Shown piece by piece: positions 54,498 to 63,210 of a stretch of 64,000 nt of DNA (the stretch's first letter is position 1; the number at the start of each line of letters is the position of its first letter). The notes beneath the pieces were generated by a model. It was not told the DNA's origin. It saw only the letters and a list, made by a program, of their open reading frames with translations, and ran no database searches. The stretch covers positions 35,431-99,430 of the forward strand of contig JADLFN010000015.1 in NCBI GenBank assembly GCA_020845475.1, written 5' to 3'. Made by a program: the position numbers and the translations under genes. This stretch comes from Planctomycetota bacterium. Its GTDB lineage: Bacteria > Planctomycetota > UBA8742 > UBA2392.

Positions 54498-55228
54498 TAG
54501 GTTGGCGGCACCCACTTGCCGTCAATCAGCAATTCATAGGGGCCGTAGTCCGTCTTGTATTCCATCGTGCCGCAGCCTTTGACCCAGAACCCGAGGTAAT
54601 ACCACGGCAATCCCTTGGCGCGGCATAGCTCGATTTCGGCGAGCACGGAGAACACGCCGATGCTGCGTTTGGCTTCGCGGGGCTCAAAGAAGTGATAGAC
54701 GCTCGAAAGGGTTTCGCGATTGACGTCGAGAATCGTCACGCCAAGCAGCTTGCCGCTCGCGTCGTGGTAGCAGGCTTCGAGCGTGGCGGTGCAGCTTGAG
54801 TACAGAAATTCCTTGAGCGATTCCGGCGTTGATTCTTGCGGCGAATCGGGATGCTGTAGCGCCAGATAACGCTGATAGAGGTCGACCTTCTCGGGCGTGA
54901 AATCGGGTTCGCCCAGTTCCAGTTTCACGTCGGCATTGCGGCGCAGCACGCGGCGCTGGCTCTTGCTCGGCTTGAATTCCGCCACGTTTACGCGCATGGG
55001 CTGACAGGCGCTGCAAGTCGCACAGCGGGGCCGATAAACGATTAACCCCGAGCGGCGAAAGCCGAGATCCATGAGTTGCAGATAGCGCGCTGGAGAGAGC
55101 GCCCAGCACAGGAAAACTTCGTCCGTGGCTTTCAGGCCGGGCAGGTAGGCGCACTCGTGCTCGATGCGCCCAAGCGGCATGGATCTGGGGCCGAACAGTG
55201 TTTCGAGTGCGGGCTCTTCGGCGGACAT
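54497..55228 (-). CDS. bpt: Aspartate/glutamate leucyltransferase
   Basis: 243 residues. The N-terminal cysteine cluster CATCSACQP (about 70-79), CAYLPG before it and a C-terminal YYLGFWVKGCGTMEYKTDY match the bacterial Bpt group of the Ate1-like leucyl-transferases. It adds leucine from Leu-tRNA to the N-terminus of proteins that start with Asp or Glu, which exposes them to the N-degron pathway. The Cys set and GxGTMEYK keep the features of active members. It is flanked on both sides by arrays of the AGGTATC unit. Confidence 0.94.
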   Translation of the reverse strand: MSAEEPALETLFGPRSMPLGRIEHECAYLPGLKATDEVFLCWALSPARYLQLMDLGFRRSGLIVYRPRCATCSACQPMRVNVAEFKPSKSQRRVLRRNADVKLELGEPDFTPEKVDLYQRYLALQHPDSPQESTPESLKEFLYSSCTATLEACYHDASGKLLGVTILDVNRETLSSVYHFFEPREAKRSIGVFSVLAEIELCRAKGLPWYYLGFWVKGCGTMEYKTDYGPYELLIDGKWVPPT

Positions 55229-55236
55229 GGCCTACA

Positions 55237-55307
55237 AGGTATCAGGTATCGGGCATCAGGTTTCGGGGAAAGATGCGGCGGCGTCCCGATACCTGACACC
55301 CGATACC
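55237..55307. repeat. Inverted heptamer array (AGGTATC type), upstream of bpt
   Basis: Left arm AGGTATC, AGGTATC, GGGCATC, AGGTTTC (55237-55264); right arm CGATACC, TGACACC, CGATACC (55287-55307). Same unit as 54419-54497. Confidence 0.88.
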
Positions 55308-55381
55308 TTGTTCCAATCCTGATTAAGTTGCGCACCCGGTACTGCCGATAACGAGTTGGAGAAGTCGCCCCTGGATGCTCA

Positions 55382-55864
55382 ATGAACGCCGCACAAATCA
55401 GCCAACGTCTTCGCGCCTATCAATCCGGCATGATGCCCGCCTCCGTGGCGCCGCGCGTGGCGGGCTGCTCCACGCAGCTCATGCCCACGGAATTGCGACT
55501 GCCTGAAGAAGAAAGCTGGCGCGCCGAGGAAGTGCTCAAGATCGCGCAGCAGCGCGGCTTTGACTACCGCCACTACTACAAGCGCGCAAGCACGCGCGAC
55601 GTTGAGGCGCTGCGCCTGTTGATGGCGTTCCCGTGCGACGGCGACGCAACCGACGGCCACGCCTGGTTCCTGCACGAGCTGCTCGATTTGGTGGGGGACG
55701 TCTTTTTTGCTGAAGCCATGGCCAAAGAGAGTGCCGACACCTGCGCGATGGTGGGGGGGTTGCTGCTCTTCAACATGGGCTTCGACCACGGCTACGAGGC
55801 CGAAGTGATCGCCTCGTTCTCACGCCGGTATCCCAGAACCTACATGGCAACGGTGGCCGGTTAG
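55382..55864 (+). CDS. Hypothetical protein with mixed helix composition
   Basis: 160 residues. A short basic and Ser/Pro-rich N-terminus (1-35), then a mostly helical region with EEESWRAEEVLKIAQQRGFDYRHYY and a later FHELL... segment near 100-115. The distribution (Cys 30, 85 and 121) does not form a known motif. No family recognised. Stop codons of this gene and mutS are back to back (55862-55867) with no gap. Confidence 0.55.
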   Translation: MNAAQISQRLRAYQSGMMPASVAPRVAGCSTQLMPTELRLPEEESWRAEEVLKIAQQRGFDYRHYYKRASTRDVEALRLLMAFPCDGDATDGHAWFLHELLDLVGDVFFAEAMAKESADTCAMVGGLLLFNMGFDHGYEAEVIASFSRRYPRTYMATVAG

Positions 55865-58501
55865 CTATTCCCTCGCAAGATCGCGCAATCTCAACAGCTC
55901 GGCCAATGCCTGCTCGGGCGTAAGTCTTGACGTGTCAATAGCACGCAGCGCCTTGATCACGCTGTTCTCACCGACAGTAAACAGAGAAAGCTGCACCTTC
56001 GGGCGCTTGAGTGTGGGTGCTGACTTGCCCGTCTGGTCCTCACGGGCGGGCAGGCCCGTGCTACCCAGAGTCGGGCTGTCGGCTTCGAGTTTGGCGAGAA
56101 TCTCTTTGCCGCGCTGCACCACGCCCGCAGGGATGCCCGCGAGCTTGGCCACATGGATGCCGTAGCTGCGGTCCGCGCCGCCTTCCACGATCTTGTGCAG
56201 GAAGATGAGTTCGTCCTGCCATTCGCGCACGGCCACGTTAAGGTTTTTCGCGCCGGTGTACTTGGCGGCCAGCTGCGTCAGCTCGTGATAGTGCGTCGCA
56301 AACACCGTGCGTGCGCCCAACTCGCCCAAAATGTATTCCGAAATCGCCCACGCCAGCGAAACGCCGTCATAGGTGCTCGTGCCGCGCCCCACTTCGTCGA
56401 GCACGATCACGCTTTGTGCCGTCGCATGATTGAGGATGTTCGCAGTCTCGGCCATTTCGACCATGAACGTGCTTGCGCCCTTGGAGATGTCGTCGGCGCT
56501 GCCCAGACGCGTGAAGATGCGGTCGCAAACGCCGATCACTGCGCCGCGCGCGGGCACAAAGCTGCCCGCCTGCGCCAGCAGCACGCACAGTGCCACCGTG
56601 CGAACGTAAGTGCTTTTGCCGGCCATGTTCGGGCCGGTGACGATCGCCATGCATTTCTCGGCGTTCAGTTCGCAATCGTTGGGCACGGTTTTGCCCGCTT
56701 CAAGCGCGCGTTCGAGCATGGGATGCCGCGCGTCAGCGAGCTTCAGGTCTCTTGACTCGTCAAGGGTTGGCCGCGCCCAGCCGCGCGTGGCGGCGACATG
56801 CGCCAGGCACGCCAGAGCGTCGATCAGCGCCACAAGCCGCGCCGATGCAATCAGGCGCGCACATTGCGCGGCGGCCTGCTCGCGCAGCGCGTTGAACAGT
56901 TCGGCTTCGAGCACGGCAATGCGGCGTTCCGCGTTGAGGATTTTGCTCTCGTATTCCTTGAGCTCGGGCGTTATGTAGCGTTCGGCGCCCTTAAGCGTTT
57001 GCTTGCGGATGTAATTGGCCGGCACTTTGCCCGCCTGCGCGTGCGTGACTTCGATGTAATAGCCGAACACCGAGTTGTAGCCCACCTTGAGCGAGCCAAT
57101 GCCGCTGCGCTTGGCCTCGTCCTCCTGATAGCGCGCGATGAAATTCTTGCCATCGCGGCCCAAGCCGCGCAGTTCGTCGAGTTCGGCGTTGACGCCCTCC
57201 CGAATCGCGTTGCCGTCACGCACGTTCTGCGGCGGGTCATCGGATAGCTGCGCGGCTAGCAGATTGCGCAGGTCGTCAAGCGCGTCAAGCGAATCGCCGG
57301 CGTAGGCCAGCAGCGAACTCTCGGCGCCGGCCACGGCGTTGCGGATCAGCGGCAGGCGCGCGAGCGCTTCGCGCAATCCTGCAAGCTCGCGCGGCATCAC
57401 GCGGCCTGAGCCAACTTTGCCAGCGAGGCGTTCGATATCGGGCAGGTTGAGCAGGGCTTCGCGCAGGAGTTTCAGGCGGCGAGGTGTGTGCACGAGTTCA
57501 TCGACGCTTGCATGGCGCGCGTTGATCTTCTTGAGTTCCGTCAGCGGGTTGAGCAGCCATGAGCGAAGCTCGCGCGCTCCCATGGCCGTGAGCGTTTCAT
57601 CGACGCAATCGAGCAGAGAGCCCTTGCGCTCGCGGCCGCGCAAAGTTGAAACGATTTCAAGCGCGTCGAGCGTGGCGCGATCGAGCGCCATCACGCTGCG
57701 CGGCTCAAAGCGCTCAAGATTGCGCAGGTGGGCAAGCTTGCCGCGCTGGTTTTCGGCGAGGTACGAGAGCAGCGCACCGGCCGCGCGCAATTCGTCGGCT
57801 TTGTCGTCGTCAAAGCCAAAGCCCGCAAGCGTTTTGACGCCAAAGTGCGCGCGCAGCGCCTGCGCTGAGCGTGTGGCGTCAAATGCAAAATCCGGCACGG
57901 CGGTAAGCGAGGCGCGTGTGAACTGGCGCATACGGTTGAGCGTGTTGCGCTCGCGTGTCCAGTACACTTCGGGCAGCAGCAGTTCGGCGGCGTCAAGGCG
58001 ATCGAGCGCGCTGCCAAGTTCGGTCTCACCCACGGGGGCGCACTGGAAGCGACCCGTGGCCAGTTCGACCCAGGCCAAAGCGCCGCCTTTTCTGGCTTCG
58101 GCGTAGCAGGCGAGGATCGTGGGTTTACGCGCATCGAGCAGCGCGTCTTCGGTGACGGTGCCGGGCGTGATCACGCGCGTGACTTCGCGCTTGACCAGTC
58201 CCTTTGCCAGCGCGGCATCTTCCGTCTGCTCGCAGACCACAACGCGCAGGCCGGCTTCAAGCAGCTTGGGCAAATGCTGGTCGAGCGCACGAAGCGGAAA
58301 TCCCGCCATGGGAATGGGCTCACCGCTTTGCGTGTCGCCGCGCGAAGTCAGGGTGATATTGAGGGTTTGCGCGATTTGTTTGGCGTCTTCGAAGAAGGTC
58401 TCGAAAAAGTCGCCGATCTGGTAGAGCACGACGGCGCCGGCGTGAGCTTCCTTGAGCTCGCGAAAGTGCTTCATCGCGGGAGAGTCTTCACCCTTGGCCA
58501 T
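55865..58501 (-). CDS. mutS: DNA mismatch repair protein MutS
   Basis: 878 residues. The mismatch-binding domain has YQIGDFFETFFEDAK (usual GDFYE(L/M)F motif), the clamp and lever domains follow, and the ATPase has Walker A GPNMAGKSTYVR (about residue 620), VDEVGRGTSTYDG and FATHYHEL. MutS recognises mispairs and with MutL starts strand-specific repair. The Phe-x-Glu reads FFETF, normal for MutS. The gene's start at 58501 lies beside the GTCCGG array at 58520. No mutL in the window. Confidence 0.98.
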   Translation of the reverse strand: MAKGEDSPAMKHFRELKEAHAGAVVLYQIGDFFETFFEDAKQIAQTLNITLTSRGDTQSGEPIPMAGFPLRALDQHLPKLLEAGLRVVVCEQTEDAALAKGLVKREVTRVITPGTVTEDALLDARKPTILACYAEARKGGALAWVELATGRFQCAPVGETELGSALDRLDAAELLLPEVYWTRERNTLNRMRQFTRASLTAVPDFAFDATRSAQALRAHFGVKTLAGFGFDDDKADELRAAGALLSYLAENQRGKLAHLRNLERFEPRSVMALDRATLDALEIVSTLRGRERKGSLLDCVDETLTAMGARELRSWLLNPLTELKKINARHASVDELVHTPRRLKLLREALLNLPDIERLAGKVGSGRVMPRELAGLREALARLPLIRNAVAGAESSLLAYAGDSLDALDDLRNLLAAQLSDDPPQNVRDGNAIREGVNAELDELRGLGRDGKNFIARYQEDEAKRSGIGSLKVGYNSVFGYYIEVTHAQAGKVPANYIRKQTLKGAERYITPELKEYESKILNAERRIAVLEAELFNALREQAAAQCARLIASARLVALIDALACLAHVAATRGWARPTLDESRDLKLADARHPMLERALEAGKTVPNDCELNAEKCMAIVTGPNMAGKSTYVRTVALCVLLAQAGSFVPARGAVIGVCDRIFTRLGSADDISKGASTFMVEMAETANILNHATAQSVIVLDEVGRGTSTYDGVSLAWAISEYILGELGARTVFATHYHELTQLAAKYTGAKNLNVAVREWQDELIFLHKIVEGGADRSYGIHVAKLAGIPAGVVQRGKEILAKLEADSPTLGSTGLPAREDQTGKSAPTLKRPKVQLSLFTVGENSVIKALRAIDTSRLTPEQALAELLRLRDLARE

Positions 58502-58519
58502 GGCAGCACGTTAGCAGGC

Positions 58520-58600
58520 GTCCGGCAGTCCGGAAGTCCGGTGTCCGGAAGTCGAAAAACAGGGCGACTTCCGGACTTCCGGACTACGGACTTCCGGACT
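58520..58600. repeat. Inverted 7/8-nt array (GTCCGGAA type) between mutS and the FHA gene
   Basis: Left arm GTCCGGCA, GTCCGGAA, GTCCGGT, GTCCGGAA, GTCG (58520-58554); right arm GACTTCCG, GACTTCCG, GACTACG, GACTTCCG, GACT (58566-58600), a near-perfect complement. It lies in the divergent gap and ends 12 bp before the FHA start. Confidence 0.93.
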
Positions 58601-58612
58601 AATCTGTGCACC

Positions 58613-59491
58613 ATGTTCAGACTCGTGTTCCAGAAATCCGACTTGGCCCCGCGCGCGATTGCCGGCCCGGTGGTGATTGGCCGCAAGGCGCCCGCAGACA
58701 TCATTATTGCCGATGCCACCGTCAGCGCCAGCCACGCCAAGCTCAGCCCGCGCGACGAGGATTCCTGGACGATTGAAGATCTCAAAAGCACTTCGGGAAC
58801 ATGGGTCAATGGCCGGCGCGTGAGCCAGACCACGGTCAAGCCCGGCGACACCATCACGATTGGCAAGCAATCGTTCGTGCTTGAGATGACCGGCGGGCCC
58901 ACGGCCACGGAGCTGATGCTGGGTGTGGCAACGATGTTCAATGCGCCCGTGGTGGAAGATGAACCGCAGGCGGCGCTTTTGCTCGTGGAAGGGCGTTATC
59001 CCGAGCGCGTGACCACGCTCAAGGGCGCGGTAGTCACGATCGGGCGCGGCGCCTCCAACACGCTGAACCTGAATGACGACGCCAAGGCTTCAGCGTCGCA
59101 CGCGATCATCTCGCGCGCGGGCAGCAAATGGTTCGTGACGGACGCCGGAAGCATCAACGGCACCAAGGTGAACGGCCGGCGCGTGGACGGTGAAACGCCC
59201 CTGACGCACGGGGCGAAACTCACCGTGGGCGAGCATGTATTCCAGTTCGTGGTCAAGGGCGCCGAAGAATCCGGCGGCACGGTGCCGGCGTCCACGACCG
59301 AGATCCCCAAGCCCCGGGACTTGCCGGAGAACGAAGCCGCGCCCACGGGCCTGTTTGCCTCACACGATGACTGGCGGCGCGAAGAAGCAGCGCCGGCGAA
59401 GAAGTCAAACGCCGGTCTGTTGATCGCGCTGGTGGTAGGGGTGCTGGTGCTGCTGGCGCTGGCGGCCTTCCTTTATGTGAAGACGCGCTGA
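58613..59491 (+). CDS. Double FHA-domain, C-tail-anchored protein
   Basis: 292 residues from ATG at 58613. FHA domain 1 spans about 1-90 (VIGRKAPADIIIADATVSASHAKL, TSGTWVNGRRV), FHA domain 2 about 130-215 (TIGRGASNTLNL, SINGTKVNGRRV). The C-terminus has one transmembrane helix (about 268-288), so it is probably a membrane-anchored reader of phosphothreonine marks facing the cytoplasm. Such proteins act with Ser/Thr kinases such as the one at 37769. It shares the zero-gap tail-to-tail arrangement with nrdR (59491/59492). Confidence 0.9.
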   Translation: MFRLVFQKSDLAPRAIAGPVVIGRKAPADIIIADATVSASHAKLSPRDEDSWTIEDLKSTSGTWVNGRRVSQTTVKPGDTITIGKQSFVLEMTGGPTATELMLGVATMFNAPVVEDEPQAALLLVEGRYPERVTTLKGAVVTIGRGASNTLNLNDDAKASASHAIISRAGSKWFVTDAGSINGTKVNGRRVDGETPLTHGAKLTVGEHVFQFVVKGAEESGGTVPASTTEIPKPRDLPENEAAPTGLFASHDDWRREEAAPAKKSNAGLLIALVVGVLVLLALAAFLYVKTR

Positions 59492-59938
59492 TTACTTCGC
59501 GGCGCGGATGGCCGCGACGAAATCCTCGGGATCCTTGAACTCGCGATAGACCGAGGCGAAGCGAACATAGGCCACGGTGTCGAGGCGCTTGAGCGCTTCC
59601 ATGACCATTTCGCCGATGTCGGTGCTTGGAACTTCGCGATCATAGTTCTTGTTGATCTGGTCTTCGATGCGTGCGACGGCGTGTTCAATCTGCTCGGCGC
59701 TGACGGGGCGTTTTTCGCAGGCCTTGCGGATGCCGACCAGAATTTTCTCGCGGTCAAAGGGCACGCGCGAGCCATCCTTCTTCACGACGCGCAACGGTGT
59801 TTCCTCCACGCGCTCGTAGGTGGTGAAACGGCGGCCGCAGTTGAGGCACTCACGACGGCGGCGCACGACTGCACCTTCACCCGAAGAGCGAGAGTCCACG
59901 ACTTTGTCTTTGTCCACTTTGCAGAAAGGGCAGCGCAT
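59492..59938 (-). CDS. nrdR: Transcriptional repressor NrdR
   Basis: 148 residues. The N-terminal zinc ribbon is clear (MRCPFCKV..., then [13 protein letters not shown]), followed by the ATP-cone (about 48-140) with [17 protein letters not shown]. It represses ribonucleotide reductase genes when nucleotides are plentiful. No nrd gene is in the window. Starts divergently from the TetR regulator with a 156-bp gap. Confidence 0.97.
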   Translation of the reverse strand: MRCPFCKVDKDKVVDSRSSGEGAVVRRRRECLNCGRRFTTYERVEETPLRVVKKDGSRVPFDREKILVGIRKACEKRPVSAEQIEHAVARIEDQINKNYDREVPSTDIGEMVMEALKRLDTVAYVRFASVYREFKDPEDFVAAIRAAK

Positions 59939-60094
59939 GGGGGAGCAGGATAGAGGCTACCTATTGTGATGCAATGGCCAATGTCAGGAACTTGTGGACT
60001 ATTCCTTGTGACGAAGCGCGAATTCGGCGCGTGCGACCCGAAGATGCGAGCATTTACTTTTTGAACCATGATTCGAAATTTGTACTCTCGTGCC

Positions 60095-60706
60095 ATGAAG
60101 CCGACCGAACGACGGGCGAAAAAAACCCGGCTCAAGAGAGAAGCAATTTTGCGCAGTGCCGCAGCCGCGTTTCGGCGCAAGGGCTACTACGGCAGCTCCA
60201 TGGAGGACATCAGCGAGCAGTTGCTGATGACCAAGGGATCGCTGTACTACTACTTCAGCGACAAAGAGGACATCCTTTTTGCGTGCCACGATTTCTCGCT
60301 CGACCGCGTGCTGGAGAAACTGGCCGAAGTGCAAAAGCGCAGCGACAAGCCAAGCGTAAAGCTGCGCGCGCTGATCCAGGGCCTTGTGGACGTGATGATC
60401 GATGAGCTGCAGGGTTCGGCGCTGGCGCTGGATTTTTCGGCGCTCAATGAAGCCAAGCTGCAGAAAATCATCAAGAAGCGCGACGAATTCGAGCGCGGCA
60501 TGCGCACGATCATCCAGGACGGCGTGAAACAGGGCGAGTTCAGGAAGTTCGACGCCAAACTGGCGAGTTTTGCCATCCTGGGCGCGATCAACTGGATTTC
60601 GCGCTGGTACCGGCCCGAGGGCCAGTTCCACGCGCGCGAAATCGGCCGCCTGTACAGCGACCTGTTTATTGAAGGGCTGGTCAACGGCGGAAACGGAAAG
60701 GCCTAA
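60095..60706 (+). CDS. TetR-family transcriptional regulator
   Basis: 203 residues from ATG at 60095 (an in-frame ATG at 60068 is the alternative; neither has a strong ribosome site). The N-terminal HTH is about residues 19-60 (FRRKGYYGSSMEDISEQLLMTKGSLYYYFSDKE). The C-terminal ligand-binding part is typical of the family but gives no ligand. It probably controls the adjacent diiron protein gene at 60770, as PaaR-type regulators do with aromatic-CoA genes; a heptamer array lies between the two genes. Confidence 0.9.
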   Translation: MKPTERRAKKTRLKREAILRSAAAAFRRKGYYGSSMEDISEQLLMTKGSLYYYFSDKEDILFACHDFSLDRVLEKLAEVQKRSDKPSVKLRALIQGLVDVMIDELQGSALALDFSALNEAKLQKIIKKRDEFERGMRTIIQDGVKQGEFRKFDAKLASFAILGAINWISRWYRPEGQFHAREIGRLYSDLFIEGLVNGGNGKA

Positions 60707-60710
60707 CTTC

Positions 60711-60763
60711 CGAGGTTCGAGACTCGATATTCGAGCCTCGAACCTCGAAACTCGAACCACGAG
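60711..60763. repeat. Heptamer array (CGANNNT type) between the TetR and diiron genes
   Basis: Seven units in a row: CGAGGTT, CGAGACT, CGATATT, CGAGCCT, CGAACCT, CGAAACT, CGAACCA (60711-60759). The first half can pair with the second (GGTTCGAG with CTCGAACC). It begins 4 bp after the TetR stop. Confidence 0.85.
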
Positions 60764-60769
60764 ATCAAC

Positions 60770-61963
60770 ATGCAAATCAACAAGCGCGTCAGCACCTTTG
60801 ATGACTGGATGGACTACCTTCGGGAGTGGCAGAAGGACATCGGCCTTGCGATTCCCGAGGCGGACAAGTTCATCATGACCCAGATTTACGACGACAAAGT
60901 TCACCCGGAAATCGAGTTCGGCGATTTCAAGGGCAACCAGAAGTGGGAGCGCGTCACGCAGATTCCCACGCAGAACATGCGCGATTCGCTGCTGGCCCTG
61001 ACTTATGTGCAGGGCGACACCGAGTTTGCCTCCGTTGAACAGCAGCGCCGCCTGATGGAACAGGTGCCGCACGACTACGACCGCTATGCAGGCGTGCGCG
61101 TGATGCTTGAGGAAATCCGGCACGGAGTCCAGATGTGCCACGTGCTCGTCGAGCATTTCGGGCAGAGCGGCAAAGTGGAAGCGCGCAAGCTGCTCGAGCG
61201 CCGCGCCAGCGAAGCATTCCCCGACGCCAAGAACCCCCGCCTGCTCGGCGCGTTCAATGAGTCCGTGGACAACTGGCTCGATTTCTACACGTACACCTGC
61301 TTTGTCGATCGCGACGGCAAGTTCCAGCTGGGCATGCTCAAGCCGTGCGGCTTCTCGCCGCTGGCGCGCAGCGCGGGCCCGATGCTGCGCGAAGAAGCTT
61401 TCCATCTCGGATCGGGCAACGACGGCCTGACGCGCATTGTGCGTGCGGGCAAGGTGCCGGTGCCGATCATCCAGCGCTTCTTCAACAAGTGGATTTCCTG
61501 CGCCATGGACCTGTTCGGCAAGGATGAAAGCAGCACCGCCGAATGGGGCTACGTGTGGGGTTTCAAGGCGCGCTTTGACGAAGAGGCGCAGCGCAAGGCC
61601 GGCAACATCGACCCTGACCGCAAGGAACTCAACCACCACAACCGCATGCTCTATCACCGCGAAGTGGCGGACATTCTCTCGCGCCTGAACTCGTTCATCC
61701 CAGGCGAAGTGAAGCTGGTGATGCCCGATGAAAAATACCACCGCGCGATTGGCCGTTACGCCAACCAGCCCTGGAGCGTGAAGGGCGAGAAGCTGACCGA
61801 GGAACAGTACCAGCAGCACCTCAAGGAAACGCTGCCGCGTCCTGAGGATTACGCCACGCTCAAGGACATCTTCAAGGATCCGAACTGGATCGAGGACAAG
61901 CCGCTGCCCAAGGATCTCTGGGGCTACCAGGAAGGCATCCGCAAGGCGACGACGGGCAAGTAA
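60770..61963 (+). CDS. BoxB/PaaA-like diiron oxygenase (ferritin-like)
   Basis: 397 residues. Two typical iron-binding motifs of the four-helix bundle are present: EEIRH (114-118) and EEAFH (208-212), with a further Glu in QGDTEFASVEQ near 81-91. Overall length and motif spacing suggest the BoxB/PaaA branch (benzoyl-CoA or phenylacetyl-CoA epoxidases) rather than ferritins. The reductase (BoxA/PaaE) is not nearby, and the gene stands alone after a TetR regulator, so the substrate is unknown. The transcript ends at the hairpin at 61978. Confidence 0.78.
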   Translation: MQINKRVSTFDDWMDYLREWQKDIGLAIPEADKFIMTQIYDDKVHPEIEFGDFKGNQKWERVTQIPTQNMRDSLLALTYVQGDTEFASVEQQRRLMEQVPHDYDRYAGVRVMLEEIRHGVQMCHVLVEHFGQSGKVEARKLLERRASEAFPDAKNPRLLGAFNESVDNWLDFYTYTCFVDRDGKFQLGMLKPCGFSPLARSAGPMLREEAFHLGSGNDGLTRIVRAGKVPVPIIQRFFNKWISCAMDLFGKDESSTAEWGYVWGFKARFDEEAQRKAGNIDPDRKELNHHNRMLYHREVADILSRLNSFIPGEVKLVMPDEKYHRAIGRYANQPWSVKGEKLTEEQYQQHLKETLPRPEDYATLKDIFKDPNWIEDKPLPKDLWGYQEGIRKATTGK

Positions 61964-61977
61964 CTTGACATGTGTTT

Positions 61978-62013
61978 GGGCCGGTCGCGTTTGAGCGCGC
62001 GCCCGGCCCCTTG
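61978..62013 (+). terminator. Terminator after the diiron protein gene
   Basis: GGGCCGGTCGCG (61978-61989) pairs with CGCGCGCCCGGCCC (61996-62009), with a weak TTG after it. Confidence 0.65.
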
Positions 62014-62142
62014 TCGTCTGGCAAGCCCAAACCGGGCACGCTGCCCGCGCCGGCGGCCTCAACTCCAGATTGATGCAGTCCTTGCGGATCATTCGTTTCT
62101 CGTGTTCGCCTCAATGGGCTCGCGGCATTTCCAAAAACGCAG

Positions 62143-62172
62143 GCGGTGCGCGCCCCATGCGGCGCGCACCGC
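62143..62172 (-). terminator. Terminator of the cadherin-like gene
   Basis: Minus-strand hairpin of GCGGTGCGCGCC/GGCGCGCACCGC (62143-62154, 62161-62172), followed on that strand by CTGCGTTTTTGG. Confidence 0.85.
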
Positions 62173-62186
62173 TTGTTTCGGCACGC

Positions 62187-63050
62187 TCATGCCCGGGCGC
62201 GCCGCAATCTCATCAGGGCCAGGCCGATCATCGGCAGCAGCATCCACGGAGCTGCGCCCGCGCCGGCGGAGCACGCACCGGATTCATCGCTTGCGCCTTC
62301 GCCCATCGAGAGCGCATCGGCCGCAAGAATCTCGCTGCCTTCGGTGATGCAGTAGAAGCTGACCGTGCACTTGGCGGTGCGGCCCGCGATGTCCGTCACC
62401 ATAAAGTAGAAGGTGTCCACACCATCAAAGCCCGGCACCGGCACGTAGCTGAAGCTGCCGTCGTCGTTGAGGGTCAGCGCGCCTTGCGGGGGCACAATGT
62501 CGTCGCCGAGTTCAGTGGGATCGATCAGCGCGGCCGTCAGATCCACGCCGAGATCGTTGCCCAGCACGCCCGGCGCGCCCATGTTCAGCGTTTCGCCGTT
62601 GAGCACCTTGAACTCGTCAACGTTCACGACGAACTCGTTGATGCAGTAGAAGTTGATCGCGGCTTTGGCCATGTTGCCGTTTGCGTCGGTCACGATGTAA
62701 AGGAAGGTGTCCACGCCTTCAAAGCCCGGCACCGGCTGGTAGTGCAGCGCGCCATCCTTGAACAAGGTCAGCGTGCCCACGGGTTGGTAACTGGGATCCT
62801 CCTCCGGCGCGGGTTGATACAGCACCGGCACAAGGTCTTCGCCCTCGTCGTTGCCCAGCACGCCCGGCGCACCAAGTTCAAAGGTTTCACCGTTGATGAC
62901 CTTGAAGTCATCGTTCAGGGCGAACAGCACGTCGCTGTCGGGAGGGTTACCCGAGCCGCCAATCGTGCGGTCTCCATTTGAGTTGCTCAAAGATTGCGCC
63001 GAGATCGTGGCGGCGCACAGCAAGGCGATCATGGGCATGACGTACTTCAT
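62187..63050 (-). CDS. Secreted two-domain cadherin/Ig-like protein with C-terminal sorting tail
   Basis: 287 residues from ATG at 63048-63050 with GGAGACC upstream. A signal peptide (about 1-20) is followed by two similar beta domains (about 44-128 and 138-228), each with the run APGVLGND, then GVDTF and VTD, as in VCBS/cadherin-like tandem modules, and FYCI. The C-terminus has Cys (GACSAG, about residue 256), a hydrophobic helix MLLPMIGLALM and RLRRARA. This Cys-helix-Arg pattern is like CTERM sorting signals (MYXO-/JDVT-type), used for surface anchoring after cleavage. No sortase-like partner is visible here. Confidence 0.78.
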   Translation of the reverse strand: MKYVMPMIALLCAATISAQSLSNSNGDRTIGGSGNPPDSDVLFALNDDFKVINGETFELGAPGVLGNDEGEDLVPVLYQPAPEEDPSYQPVGTLTLFKDGALHYQPVPGFEGVDTFLYIVTDANGNMAKAAINFYCINEFVVNVDEFKVLNGETLNMGAPGVLGNDLGVDLTAALIDPTELGDDIVPPQGALTLNDDGSFSYVPVPGFDGVDTFYFMVTDIAGRTAKCTVSFYCITEGSEILAADALSMGEGASDESGACSAGAGAAPWMLLPMIGLALMRLRRARA

Positions 63051-63210
63051 GGCGGTCTCCGGTTATTTCGCGGGCGACATGCTCGCGATAACCAAAATAT
63101 ACCATAAACATCAAAACACGCAAAAAGATAATGAACAATAAACAGCCGTCGCTTTGCAAGCCGCTCTAGACCGGCCTTTCACGAGCCTTGATTTGATGCA
63201 ACGCCCCGCA

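Noticed and set aside
59999..62092. Long minus-strand open frame across the TetR and diiron genes
   Set aside because: It is the antisense of recognised plus-strand genes with coherent motifs, and has no protein-like character of its own.
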